In this document: positions 36,280 through 44,965 of the stretch, piece after piece
Position numbering within the stretch: position 1 is the first letter of the stretch
How the letters are laid out: each line of letters starts with the position of its first letter
Assembly: GCF_004341235.1 (NCBI RefSeq)
Contig: NZ_SLUP01000010.1
Span: 62,001 to 126,000 of the forward strand
DNA length: 64,000 nt
Reading direction: 5' to 3'
DNA from: Mariniflexile fucanivorans
Lineage (GTDB): Bacteria; Bacteroidota; Bacteroidia; Flavobacteriales; Flavobacteriaceae
Translations under genes and position numbers: made by a program
Notes under the pieces: generated by a model
Databases searched by the model: none
What the model was told of the DNA's origin: nothing
What the model saw: only the letters and a program-made list of their open reading frames with translations

Positions 36280-37131
36280 TTAAAGTTGATTTTGTGTAAA
36301 TGCTTTAAGATTTAACCATGTGTCTAGTAATTCAATTCCCACCCAGCCATGACCACCGGTTGGATATAAAGTAAATTGATTTGTAACGTTTAAATCAATC
36401 AATTTGTCTCGTAAATTGGTTCCTTGCGTTGCAGGAATTAAGGGGTCTTGTCCGCCATAGAACAAAATAGTTGGTGGCGCACTAGCCGTTACACGGTGTA
36501 GCGGACTTACTTCTTCTAAAAATGATATATCAGTGGTTACACCATATAAATCTAACATGGCTTGCAATTCAACACTGTTGTTATTCAAATAAGCAGGATC
36601 GGTTAAATTTGTTGGTCCTACAATGCTACAAACCATATTTATATTGTTGTTTGTATCAAAAGCATAACTCCATAAAAGTGCTAAATGTCCACCTGCACTA
36701 ATGCCTATAAAACCAAAACTATCGGAAATAGTATAGGTGTCCTTATTATTTTTTAAATAATTTATAACGCTAGTAATATCATCAATTTGCATGGGGTAAG
36801 GCGGGTTATTTGCATCTGCCAAGCGGTAGTTAGTATTTGCTACAGCTAGGTTTGGTAAGTCTTGTTGGATTAAATTTTTAATAGCATCCATATCTGCTTT
36901 GTCGCCAGAAGACCATCCACCACCATGTACCAAAATCAGTGTTTTTGTGGCAGGTGTTCGGTTGGCAGGCAAGTACAAATCAAATGTTTGATTGCTGTCA
37001 TTACCATAAGAAATATTTAATTCTTCATAATATTCTAATGGTATTGAATTGGTGTTTTCAGTTTCGTTTTCACAACTTTGAAAAGAAATTGAAGCCAGCA
37101 TACAGAAGAAAAATAGATAAAAATACTTCAT
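36280..37131 (-). CDS. Alpha/beta hydrolase lipoprotein (carboxylesterase-like)
   Basis: A 283-residue esterase/lipase-fold protein with a lipoprotein signal (lipobox near FQSC, Cys20). The oxyanion motif is HGGGWSSGD, the nucleophile elbow is GISAGG, a candidate catalytic aspartate is in the YGGQDPLIP loop, and the histidine lies in GGHGW near the C-terminus. HGGGW followed by GxSAGG is typical of bacterial feruloyl/acetyl-xylan or arylesterase relatives. Substrate is not known. It is exported to the periplasm or outer membrane and is divergent from the Sua5-type gene over 45 bp. Confidence 0.85.
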   Translation of the reverse strand: MKYFYLFFFCMLASISFQSCENETENTNSIPLEYYEELNISYGNDSNQTFDLYLPANRTPATKTLILVHGGGWSSGDKADMDAIKNLIQQDLPNLAVANTNYRLADANNPPYPMQIDDITSVINYLKNNKDTYTISDSFGFIGISAGGHLALLWSYAFDTNNNINMVCSIVGPTNLTDPAYLNNNSVELQAMLDLYGVTTDISFLEEVSPLHRVTASAPPTILFYGGQDPLIPATQGTNLRDKLIDLNVTNQFTLYPTGGHGWVGIELLDTWLNLKAFTQNQL

Positions 37132-37176
37132 AACAAAAATAATATTTACTTTTAACGGTAATACAATATAATTATT

Positions 37177-37797
37177 ATGGCTGAGTTTGTTAGAATTTAT
37201 GAAGAAAATCCCAATTCGAAAGAAATTGATAGGGTTGTAGCTGTTCTAAAACGAGGTGGTTTAATTATTTATCCAACCGATACGGTTTATGGTTTGGGTT
37301 GCGATATTAATAATTTAAAAGCTTTAGAGCGTGTTGCTCAAATAAAAGGTGTGAAGTTAGAAAAAGCTAATTTTTCATTTATATGTCATGATTTGAGTCA
37401 TTTAAGCGATTATGTTAAGCAAATTGATACCTCAACTTTTAAGATTTTAAAACGGGCGCTTCCTGGACCTTACACGTTTATTTTACCAGGATCAAAGGGT
37501 TTGCCAAATCCGTTTAAAAAGAAGAAAACGGTGGGTATTCGTATTCCTGCCAATAATATTGCTTTAGAAATTGTAAAGAAATTGGGTAACCCTATTATAT
37601 CGACTTCCATTCGTGATGAAGATGAGGTGATTGAATATACCACCGACCCCGAACTTATTTTAGAAAAATGGGATAATTTGGTAGATTTGGTTATTGATGG
37701 TGGTTATGGTGATAATCTTGCTTCTACCGTTATAGATTTATCTGAAGAAGAACCTGTTGTGGTGAGAGAAGGTAAAGGGAGTGTGGAGATTTTTTGA
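37177..37797 (+). CDS. L-threonylcarbamoyladenylate synthase (YrdC/Sua5 family)
   Basis: A 206-residue YrdC-domain protein. Key motifs: KRGGLIIYPTDTVYGLGCDI near the start, the KGVKLEKANFSFICHDL stretch, GPYTFILPGS, and VGIRIPANNIA. YrdC proteins form threonylcarbamoyl-AMP from threonine, bicarbonate and ATP for the t6A modification of tRNAs reading ANN codons. There is no C-terminal Sua5 extension, so it is the short type. Flavobacteria often carry two YrdC paralogues, so whether this is the only t6A enzyme is unknown. The stop is followed after 54 bp by the GIY-YIG gene. Confidence 0.85.
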   Translation: MAEFVRIYEENPNSKEIDRVVAVLKRGGLIIYPTDTVYGLGCDINNLKALERVAQIKGVKLEKANFSFICHDLSHLSDYVKQIDTSTFKILKRALPGPYTFILPGSKGLPNPFKKKKTVGIRIPANNIALEIVKKLGNPIISTSIRDEDEVIEYTTDPELILEKWDNLVDLVIDGGYGDNLASTVIDLSEEEPVVVREGKGSVEIF

Positions 37798-37819
37798 TTA
37801 ATGCTATAGTTATGTTGTT

Positions 37820-38616
37820 GTTGGGCGTCATTACCACTCAAACTCTGAAAAATGAAAAAACTTACTGAAATAGGATTTAAAAAAGTGGGAAAATGGAGTT
37901 TTGAGAATAATTTATTTCAATTTGAACTAAACGCAAATTATACCACAAAAAATATATTATATTCTTTTGTAATTGAATACGAAATAAAATACATTGGAAA
38001 AAGTGTCAAAACAATCTCACAAAGATTAAATGGTTATCGGAGACCAAATATTTCTCAACGAACAAACTTCAGATTAAATAATCTAATTATTGAAAAATTA
38101 AGAGGTGGAAAAGAGGTTGAAATATATTTATTCGAAGATAATGCTGAATTAAATTATAAAGAAAAGAAAATCAATTTATCAGCAGGTTTGGAAGATAATT
38201 TAATTGCTGAATTTTTACCAGAATGGAATTATCTTGGAAAAAATGGAAAATTAAGCAAACAAAAAAAGATTATAGAAATTGAGAATAAAGAAAAAATAAT
38301 GGAAAAAGCATACAAAGAAGAAATTATTATCCAAATCGGAGAAGCATATTATAATCAAGGCTTTTTTAATATTGGTAGCAAATATTCTGAATTCTTACCG
38401 AAAAATAATCTTGACCCTATAAAAATACAGATAGAGGAGAATGAAATTATTATCGGAAAAGTTTATAAATTTTCAAACTCTGGTCAAACTAGAATTAAAG
38501 ACCCAAGTGGAGAATATAAAAGATGGGTTCAAAGAAATTTCGATAAAAAAGAAGTTTTTAAGGTAGAAATAATTGAAAAAGATTTTATTAAACTGAAAAA
38601 ATAACGAACGCCTAAC
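37820..38616 (+). mobile_element. Possible integron-cassette-like unit around the GIY-YIG nuclease gene
   Basis: GTTGGGC at 37820-37826, just upstream of the gene, matches the GTTRRRY core of attC sites. GCCTAAC at 38610-38616, six bases after the stop, matches the RYYYAAC core. The gene between them faces the direction expected for a cassette. No integrase is in the window, and no full second core was found in the 300 bp downstream (closest is GTTGGAG near 38774, which fails the last base). Seven-base motifs can occur by chance, so this is a suggestion only. Confidence 0.3.
37852..38604 (+). CDS. GIY-YIG nuclease family protein
   Basis: A 250-residue protein with a GIY-YIG domain. The two motif halves read LYSFVIEYEIKYIG (36-49), followed by the conserved Arg58 and by the late motif GLEDNLIAEFLPEWN with candidate catalytic Glu114 and the final asparagine. 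The layout resembles Eco29kI/NgoMIII-like restriction nucleases. A lysine-rich C-terminal half (about 130-250) may bind DNA. No methyltransferase gene is adjacent, so it is an orphan nuclease. The codon use is more AT-rich than in the neighbours, and the flanking DNA is unusual, both consistent with recent transfer. Confidence 0.75.
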   Translation: MKKLTEIGFKKVGKWSFENNLFQFELNANYTTKNILYSFVIEYEIKYIGKSVKTISQRLNGYRRPNISQRTNFRLNNLIIEKLRGGKEVEIYLFEDNAELNYKEKKINLSAGLEDNLIAEFLPEWNYLGKNGKLSKQKKIIEIENKEKIMEKAYKEEIIIQIGEAYYNQGFFNIGSKYSEFLPKNNLDPIKIQIEENEIIIGKVYKFSNSGQTRIKDPSGEYKRWVQRNFDKKEVFKVEIIEKDFIKLKK

Positions 38617-38904
38617 ACCGTTACCTCGAACGTATGTGAGAGGTCGCATTATTTTGGTTATTCAGTTTGTTTTATTAGCTACTTGTGTGATGTCTCCCTG
38701 CGGTCGACATGACTAAAAGTGTGGTATTGGTTACTTACTACTGGGTTGGTTGCGTTAAGGATTGAGGCATTTGTTGGAGCTCCTCGCAGAGAGCGACTGC
38801 CGAAAGCCTGACCCGATAGGGGAACGCTATAATTATGAGAAAAGTTCTGCACAAAAAAAAGCCCAACTTTGCAGTTGAGCTTTCTTGATTATTTTAAAAT
38901 CTAA
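38605..38904. other. 300-bp intergenic region of mosaic composition
   Basis: No gene is seen. The first 40 bp carry the cassette-like GCCTAAC core. A patch near 38693-38712 (CTCCCTGCGGTCGACATGAC) and another near 38778-38822 are much richer in G and C than the window and look like relics of dispersed repeats. The last part holds the ompA terminator at 38853-38884. Confidence 0.55.
38853..38884 (-). terminator. Rho-independent terminator of the OmpA-family gene
   Basis: On the minus strand AAGCTCAACT, loop GCAA, AGTTGGGCTT form a 10-bp stem with one G-T pair, followed by a run of T. It begins about 20 bp after the stop codon. Confidence 0.8.
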
Positions 38905-39741
38905 TTATTTTTGAACAGAAAGGTTTTTCATTTCTTTTTCAACCATATCATAGAATTGATCAATTTTAGGAAGTACTACGATACGAGTACGTCTGTTTTT
39001 TGCTCTGTTTTCAGCAGAATTATTTTCTACTAACGGCACATAATCAGCACGTCCAGCAGCAATTAACTGTGCAGGGTTTACACCAAGTGTTTGTAAAACT
39101 CTTATGATAGAGGTAGAACGTTTCACACTTAAATCCCAGTTGTCTAACAATACGCCACTAGCGTAAGGTACACTATCGGTATGCCCTTCAACCATACATT
39201 CGAAATCTGGTTTGCTGTTTACTACTTTAGCAACTTTTGCTAACACTTCTTTAGCTCTTGAAGTTACATTGTAGCTGCCACTTTGGAATAATAATTTATC
39301 AGCAATAGAAATAAATACAACACCTTTTTCAACGTTGATTTCAATATCTGGATCGTTAATACCTACTTCACGTTTTAAGCTAGTAACTACAGCAAGTGTA
39401 ATACTATCTTTTTTAGTTAAAGCATCTTGAAGACGTGTGATTTTCATGTCTTTTTCTTTAATGCTTTCTAATGTTTTTTCAATGTTGCTAGCTCCTTTAG
39501 AAGATAGAACAGTTAAGTTGTCATTACTTTTTCTTAAATCGGCTACTTGTTCTTCTAAAGCTGTTGCTCTTGCAGTTGCAGAGGCTCTATCTTCTAAACA
39601 AGTGTTTAATTTAACGGTTGCAGAATTTAGTAAATCTTGAGATTCTTGATATTTAGTTTCAAGGTCTGTAAATTGTTTTTTAGAGACACACGAGCTTAAT
39701 ACAAGCATTGCTGTTACACTAAGTAAAAAAATTTTCTTCAT
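38905..39741 (-). CDS. OmpA family peptidoglycan-associated lipoprotein
   Basis: A 278-residue lipoprotein (signal ending LVLSSC, Cys17), a coiled-coil region (about 20-110), and a C-terminal OmpA-like domain (about 145-270). The peptidoglycan-binding segment contains VEGHTDSVPY, NWDLSVKRSTSIIRVL and ENRAKNRRTRIVV. It should anchor the outer membrane to the wall through diaminopimelate binding. It is a single gene with a -7 promoter element at 39780-39787 and a terminator at 38853-38884, so both ends of the transcript can be proposed. Confidence 0.92.
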   Translation of the reverse strand: MKKIFLLSVTAMLVLSSCVSKKQFTDLETKYQESQDLLNSATVKLNTCLEDRASATARATALEEQVADLRKSNDNLTVLSSKGASNIEKTLESIKEKDMKITRLQDALTKKDSITLAVVTSLKREVGINDPDIEINVEKGVVFISIADKLLFQSGSYNVTSRAKEVLAKVAKVVNSKPDFECMVEGHTDSVPYASGVLLDNWDLSVKRSTSIIRVLQTLGVNPAQLIAAGRADYVPLVENNSAENRAKNRRTRIVVLPKIDQFYDMVEKEMKNLSVQK

Positions 39742-39779
39742 AATTATTTTAATGGATTAATATTCTATATATATGAATA

Positions 39780-39787
39780 CAAAAATA
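39780..39787 (-). promoter_or_regulatory. Bacteroidetes-type -7 element upstream of the OmpA-family gene
   Basis: On the minus strand the octamer TATTTTTG matches the TAnnTTTG consensus of the Bacteroidetes primary sigma factor. It lies 38 bp before the ATG, leaving a leader of about 30 nt. I did not find a clear -33 TTG at the ideal distance, and AT-rich DNA yields such octamers by chance. Confidence 0.4.
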
Positions 39788-39839
39788 TGCAAAAAACAGC
39801 TGTTTACAGTATTTTAACAAAACTTTTGCAAAGAAATTG

Positions 39840-40835
39840 TTAACTTTTGAAGACATCATTATTTTTCACGAAATAGTCTACAACTATAGATGTTTTTTTG
39901 TAGTATTTAACTTTGTTTTTTTTTTGTTTTCTTTGTTTTAAAAGCTGATTTAAATGTGTATAAAAACTAACGTGTGCTTTTAAAATGGCGAAGATGTGTT
40001 TTGGTTTTAATTCTATTAGAAATTTCATGGCTGCAATACCATCTAAAACCAAACGCATTAGGATAAGAAGTAAAACGCTGCCTTTTGCATTTTTCGTTAA
40101 TGCATATAAGCTGTTCCTAAAATTTAGAAATGTTTTTTTAGGGTTGGTATTGCTAAGTGTTGCACCACCAACATGATAAATGGTAGAATTTCCTATGTAT
40201 TTAACAGAGTAGCCAAGGTTTTTAGCACGCCAGCACAAATCTATTTCTTCCATGTGTGCAAAAAAAGCTTCATCTAAACCTTTTAATTCATTGAAAACGT
40301 GTTTTCTAACAAATAAACAAGCGCCAGATGCCCAAAATATTTCGGAGGTATCATTGTATTGTCCGTTATCTTTTTCAATGGTGTTAAATATTCTACCTCT
40401 ACAATATGGATACCCGTATTTGTCTATAAAACCGCCTGCGGCACCAGCATATTCAAAATAATCTCTTTTATTAAAATCTAATAATTTGGGTTGAATAATT
40501 GCTGTGTTAACTTCAGTGTTAAAGGTTTCAATAATAGGTGCGAGCCAGTTTTTGGTAACTTCAACATCATTGTTTAAAAGACAAAAAACATCGGCGTTCA
40601 TGTGTTTTAAAGCGTCGTTATAACCTTTAGCATAACCACCATTTTCGGTATTTTGAATAATTTTAATTAACGGAAACGCTGTTTTTACAAAATTCACGGA
40701 ATCATCGGTAGAGGCATTATCAGCTACATAAATCGTCGCTTTTTGTGAATGTTCAATAACTGAAGGCAAAAACTGTTCTAATAGTTTTTTCCCGTTCCAG
40801 TTTAGAATTACAATAGCTATTTTTAATTCAGCCAT
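39840..40835 (-). CDS. Glycosyltransferase family 2
   Basis: A 331-residue GT-A fold enzyme. The nucleotide-sugar site is IVILNWNGKKLLEQFLPSVI at the N-terminus, then YVADNASTDDS, LLNNDVEV (the DxD-equivalent) and the HMEEIDLCWRAKNLGY acceptor-site motif. A hydrophobic stretch (about 255-280) near the C-terminus may attach it to the membrane. Proteins of this subgroup are often called rhamnosyltransferases, but the donor sugar cannot be deduced. It is separated from the small HsdR-N protein gene by 27 bp on the same strand. Confidence 0.9.
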   Translation of the reverse strand: MAELKIAIVILNWNGKKLLEQFLPSVIEHSQKATIYVADNASTDDSVNFVKTAFPLIKIIQNTENGGYAKGYNDALKHMNADVFCLLNNDVEVTKNWLAPIIETFNTEVNTAIIQPKLLDFNKRDYFEYAGAAGGFIDKYGYPYCRGRIFNTIEKDNGQYNDTSEIFWASGACLFVRKHVFNELKGLDEAFFAHMEEIDLCWRAKNLGYSVKYIGNSTIYHVGGATLSNTNPKKTFLNFRNSLYALTKNAKGSVLLLILMRLVLDGIAAMKFLIELKPKHIFAILKAHVSFYTHLNQLLKQRKQKKNKVKYYKKTSIVVDYFVKNNDVFKS

Positions 40836-40862
40836 AGCATTATTATTCGTTTTTGTTTTTTA

Positions 40863-41306
40863 TTAATTGTAATTAGGAATGTCTTTTAAAAAATCATAAC
40901 GTTCATTTTCAAAGTCCATTTGGCAATAATAATGATTAATTCCATTTGTAACCATTAAATAATTAGCGTTTAATACACGGTTATATTGTGCAATTTGGTC
41001 AAATGTTTGTTGATTTATTAAAATGGAGGGTGCTTTACATTCTACAATGAGATGAATGCTTCCGTCGGTATTAAAAATAACAATATCGTAGCGTTTTTTT
41101 AAATCGTTAACAATCAGTTCTTTTTCAATATTTATGAGCGATTTTGGGTATCCTTTTACCTCCATTAAATATAACACACAATGTTGTCGCACCCATTCCT
41201 CAGGTTGTAAAATCACAAATTTTTTGCGTATGCAATCGAAAATAGAAATTTTATTTTCGCTATTTTTGAATCGAAACGGAAACTGTGGAAAATTAAGGGC
41301 TTGCAA
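40863..41306 (-). CDS. Type I restriction enzyme R-subunit N-terminal-like protein (HSDR_N_2)
   Basis: A 147-residue stand-alone nuclease-fold domain. The residues KKRYDIVIFNTDGSIHLIVECKAPS give the PD-(D/E)xK core: aspartate in RYDIV and ExK in VECKAP. No helicase part or hsdM/hsdS gene is nearby. This short form occurs next to holA in many flavobacteria and is therefore a vertically inherited housekeeping gene of unknown role, not a restriction system. Divergent from holA. Confidence 0.8.
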   Translation of the reverse strand: MQALNFPQFPFRFKNSENKISIFDCIRKKFVILQPEEWVRQHCVLYLMEVKGYPKSLINIEKELIVNDLKKRYDIVIFNTDGSIHLIVECKAPSILINQQTFDQIAQYNRVLNANYLMVTNGINHYYCQMDFENERYDFLKDIPNYN

Positions 41307-41433
41307 TAATATTGTGTTTAATTTTCAAAGTTAAGATTCAAAAGCATAAAACACAATAAACAAATACTAAATTCCAATAAAATACGTGTTAAGTTATTGG
41401 AATTTAAAATTTTTAATTTGGAATTTTAGGAGT

Positions 41434-42438
41434 TTGGACGAAGTAAAACAATTAGTAACCGACATAAAAAACGGCAAGTTGAAACCTATTTATTTTTTAA
41501 TGGGTGAAGAAGCTTATTATATTGATAAAATTTCAGATTTTATTGAAGATACTGTGCTATCTGAAGAAGAGCGTGGGTTTAACCAAATGGTATTGTATGG
41601 ACGTGATGTAACCGTTGATGACGTAGTTAGTAATGCCAAACGTTACCCAATGATGGCAGACTACCAAGTAATTATTGTAAAAGAAGCTCAAGATTTATCG
41701 CGTACTATCGAAAAATTGGCAGATTATGCAAAAAATCCACAACCAACAACTGTTTTAGTTATAAATTACAAGTACAAAACGATTGATAAACGTAAATCGC
41801 TTTATAAAACGCTTCAAAAAAGTGGTATCGTTTACGAAAGTAAAAAACTGTATGAAAACCAAGTAGCTGATTGGATTCGACGTATTTTATCATCTAAAAA
41901 TTATGCTATTGCTCCAAAAGCTGCACAAATGTTGGTAGAGTTTTTAGGAACCGATTTAAGTAAAATAAGCAACGAACTAGATAAGCTTCAAATAATTTTA
42001 CCTAAAGGAACTCAAATTTCACCAGAGCATATTGAAGAAAACATTGGCATCAGTAAAGATTTTAATAATTTTGAATTACGCCATGCCATTGGTGAAAAAA
42101 ATGCACTCAAAGCGTACAGAATTGTGAATTATTTTGCTGAAAACCCAAAGGACAACCCTATGGTTGTTACCGTTTCTTTGTTGTTTAGCTTCTTTTCTCA
42201 GTTACTTTATTTTCATGGGTTGAATGATAAATCACCAAGAAATGTGGCTTCGGCTTTAAAAGTGAACCCATATTTTGTTAATGATTATATTACGGCAGCT
42301 AGAAATTTTCCCATGAAAAAAGTTAGTGAAGTAGTGGCAACACTTAGAGAGTTTGATGTAAAAAGTAAAGGTGTTGGTTCTAATGCGGTTCCTCAGGGCG
42401 ATTTATTAAAAGAATTATTAGTAAAAATATTATCGTAA
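41434..42438 (+). CDS. holA: DNA polymerase III delta subunit
   Basis: The product is about 334 residues if started at TTG 41434, giving MDEVKQLVTDIKNG; a GTG at 41386 would add 16 residues (LSYWNLKFLIWNFRS) that read like translated AT-rich spacer. AGGAG directly precedes the TTG, though too closely to be an ideal Shine-Dalgarno sequence. Delta opens the sliding clamp and is the wrench of the clamp loader. Conserved stretches are KPIYFLMGEEAYYIDKI, VIIVKEAQDL, and the C-terminal VNPYFVNDYITAARNF. Length and order match flavobacterial HolA. It is followed after 18 bp by a lipoprotein gene. Confidence 0.88.
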   Translation: MDEVKQLVTDIKNGKLKPIYFLMGEEAYYIDKISDFIEDTVLSEEERGFNQMVLYGRDVTVDDVVSNAKRYPMMADYQVIIVKEAQDLSRTIEKLADYAKNPQPTTVLVINYKYKTIDKRKSLYKTLQKSGIVYESKKLYENQVADWIRRILSSKNYAIAPKAAQMLVEFLGTDLSKISNELDKLQIILPKGTQISPEHIEENIGISKDFNNFELRHAIGEKNALKAYRIVNYFAENPKDNPMVVTVSLLFSFFSQLLYFHGLNDKSPRNVASALKVNPYFVNDYITAARNFPMKKVSEVVATLREFDVKSKGVGSNAVPQGDLLKELLVKILS

Positions 42439-42456
42439 ATCATTAAATAGCATAAA

Positions 42457-43332
42457 ATGAAACATTTTACACTCTTATTTGCCTTTTTATTTATTGGATT
42501 AACTTCATGTAAATTGAATAAAAAAGCTCCAATTCAAAAAGAGATAGTTTTAAACAAACTATGGGAAACAGATACATTAATGAAGACTTGTGAAGCCGTT
42601 AGGTACGATAAAGTTAAAGACGTTATTTACGTTTCCAATATGGGAAATGTACCTACCGATGCCAAAGATGGAGATGGAACGATGTCTATAATTAGTACTG
42701 AAGGAAAAACGCTTAACCAGAACTGGGTAACTAACCTAAATGCTCCAAAAGGCTCAAATTATTATAAAGGAAAATTGTATATAGCTGATATTGATGCTAT
42801 TATTAAAATTGATATAAAATCGGGTTCAACAGAAAAAATAATTAAAGTAGAGAATTCTATTTTTTTAAATGATTTGGATGTCGATACAAATGGACATGCA
42901 TATATTACAGATTCCAGAGATAGCAAAGTGTATAAACTAGTTAATGATGAAGTTTCTGTTTGGTTAGATTTGAAAGGACTGAACCCCAATGGCATTTTAG
43001 TTGAAAAAGATCGAGTGCTAGTTGTTTCGTTTAGTAAAGGCGATTTTATTGCTATAGATAAAAACACTAAAGAACAAACAGTTATTGCGACTGGCATTAT
43101 TAAAGGAGACGGTATAGTCCCTATAAAAGAAGGTTATATAGTTTCTACATGGCCAGGTGAAATCTTTTTTGTTGATAAAACCCAACCAGGTGTTCCAGCA
43201 ATAAAACTTTTAGATACACAAGAAGAGAAACTCAATGCCGCAGATATAGGTATTATTCCAGATAAAAAAATACTGTTAGTACCCACTTTTTATGGAAATA
43301 AAGTGGTTGCTTATAAAATTGGTTACAAGTAA
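42457..43332 (+). CDS. SMP-30/NHL-type beta-propeller lipoprotein
   Basis: A 291-residue protein with a lipoprotein signal (ITSC-type lipobox at about Cys18). The remaining sequence has repeated strands of the kind seen in gluconolactonase/NHL propellers: VIYVSNMGNV, KLYIADIDAI, HAYITDSRDSKVYKL, GYIVSTWPGEIFFVD. Six such blocks suggest a six-bladed propeller. No clear catalytic residue set can be assigned, so an enzymatic role is uncertain. The 3' end overlaps the convergent transporter gene by 10 bp. Confidence 0.7.
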   Translation: MKHFTLLFAFLFIGLTSCKLNKKAPIQKEIVLNKLWETDTLMKTCEAVRYDKVKDVIYVSNMGNVPTDAKDGDGTMSIISTEGKTLNQNWVTNLNAPKGSNYYKGKLYIADIDAIIKIDIKSGSTEKIIKVENSIFLNDLDVDTNGHAYITDSRDSKVYKLVNDEVSVWLDLKGLNPNGILVEKDRVLVVSFSKGDFIAIDKNTKEQTVIATGIIKGDGIVPIKEGYIVSTWPGEIFFVDKTQPGVPAIKLLDTQEEKLNAADIGIIPDKKILLVPTFYGNKVVAYKIGYK

Positions 43333-44816
43333 ACCGAGATAGTCATCATTAACATCGTAAAGATCAATAAAATAATAACTAAAGGCATAACGAATTTCAA
43401 CCATTTATCATAACCTACTTTTACAATGGCTAATGATGCTAAAATTAACCCTGTGGGGTTTATAAATGCAAATAATCCCATACCATATTGATAGGCGTTT
43501 ACAATCAATTCCCTTCCAATTCCAACACCATCGGCTAATGGAGACATAATAGGCATGGTTAAAACAGCCATACCAGAAGATGAAGGTATAAAAAACGACA
43601 AGCCACCATATATATAGAGCATGGCATTTATAAAAACACCTTTGTTCATGCCGTTGGTTGAGTTACTTGCATAATATAATAAGGTATCGCTAATTTGTCC
43701 ATCGTCCATTAAAACGGTTATGCCTCGTGCTATACCTATTATAAGAGCTACACCAAGTAAGTCGCTTGCTCCTTTAACAAAAAGGTCAATAAAAGTGTAT
43801 TCGTTAATTTTGGCTAAAAAACCAATCAATACCGCACCAACTAGAAATACTACAGTCATTTCCAAAAACCACCAATCCCATTGAGATACGCCATAAATCA
43901 TAACGACAAAGCACATAGCGAATATAAAAAGGATAAGTCGAAGGCGAATAGTTAGTTTCACAGTCGAGTTTGTGGAATTTCCAAACATACTTTCAATAGC
44001 TTCTTTTTGACTATAAATAACAGATTTTGTAGGATCATTTTTTACACGCTGTGCATATCTAAGTGTGTAAATAATGCAAATAAGTGTTCCTAAAACAAGC
44101 ATAATAAAACGCCCTGTTAATCCTGTAGTCCAATTAATGCCAGCCGCATCCGATGCAATAATAGCACTGAAAGGATTGGTAGTAGAGCACATGGTACCAA
44201 TCGATGATCCCAAATATATGCATGCCAAAGCCACCATGGCATCATACTTTGCTGCTAAAAAAATAGGAATAAGTATGGGGTAAAAAGCAATAGTTTCTTC
44301 AGCTAAACCAAAAGTAGTACCTCCAATAGCAATTAAAACAGTAACTAATACTATTAAAATGAACTCTTTACCTTTTAAAGTTTCAGCAAGCCAAGAAATA
44401 CCGGCATCAAAAGCTCCTGTAAAATTTATTATTCCTATTAATCCACCTATAAATAATACTAGAAAAATAATATCGGCAGCTTCAATAATACCCTTTATGG
44501 GCGATTGAATAAAAGCAACGATACCCTGGGGTTTTGCTTCTACTTTATGGTACGTATTGGGTATGCTAATGGGTTTCCAAATATCACCATTGGTGAATTT
44601 TTCTAAAGGAATTTTAATATCTAAAGCATCCAAGGTTTCTTGCGTAGCGTTTAAAGTTTCCGTCTTTTCTAAAATAGTTCTTGTAAAGGTATTTTCTTCT
44701 TTGTTATAGGCTAGAGAATCGAATTTTCCAGAAGGAATTATCCAAGTTAATACAGCCACCAAACCAGCAATTATAATAAGTATGGTTTGTGCAGTTGGAA
44801 ATTTTATTTTTTTCAA
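43323..44816 (-). CDS. YfcC/DcuC-type C4-dicarboxylate or basic amino-acid permease
   Basis: A 497-residue integral membrane protein with about 12-13 hydrophobic segments. A periplasmic stretch (about 28-85) follows the first helix. The motifs GGTTFGLAEETIAFYPILIPIF and SSIGTMCSTTNPFSAIIAS, and later PSSSGMAVLTMPIMSPLADG, are typical of the YfcC branch of the DcuC superfamily. Substrates of YfcC proteins are not well established. It is divergent from ung; its 3' end overlaps the propeller gene on the other strand by 10 bp. Confidence 0.85.
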   Translation of the reverse strand: MKKIKFPTAQTILIIIAGLVAVLTWIIPSGKFDSLAYNKEENTFTRTILEKTETLNATQETLDALDIKIPLEKFTNGDIWKPISIPNTYHKVEAKPQGIVAFIQSPIKGIIEAADIIFLVLFIGGLIGIINFTGAFDAGISWLAETLKGKEFILIVLVTVLIAIGGTTFGLAEETIAFYPILIPIFLAAKYDAMVALACIYLGSSIGTMCSTTNPFSAIIASDAAGINWTTGLTGRFIMLVLGTLICIIYTLRYAQRVKNDPTKSVIYSQKEAIESMFGNSTNSTVKLTIRLRLILFIFAMCFVVMIYGVSQWDWWFLEMTVVFLVGAVLIGFLAKINEYTFIDLFVKGASDLLGVALIIGIARGITVLMDDGQISDTLLYYASNSTNGMNKGVFINAMLYIYGGLSFFIPSSSGMAVLTMPIMSPLADGVGIGRELIVNAYQYGMGLFAFINPTGLILASLAIVKVGYDKWLKFVMPLVIILLIFTMLMMTISVYL

Positions 44817-44965
44817 TCTTAAATTGTTTTTTAAGAATAAAGATAGTATTATTTTAGTTCGATTTTAAATTTACCCACAGGAAACAGCCATAATTAAAAA
44901 TTGAATCCTAGTTGTTTGTTTACAGGTTGTATCATGTGGCCATTAAAAAATAATAAAATTAACGT

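Noticed and set aside
40863-41306. A remnant of a type I restriction system
   Set aside because: Only the small nuclease-fold domain is present, next to holA as in many relatives, with no hsdM or hsdS; it is a stand-alone conserved protein.
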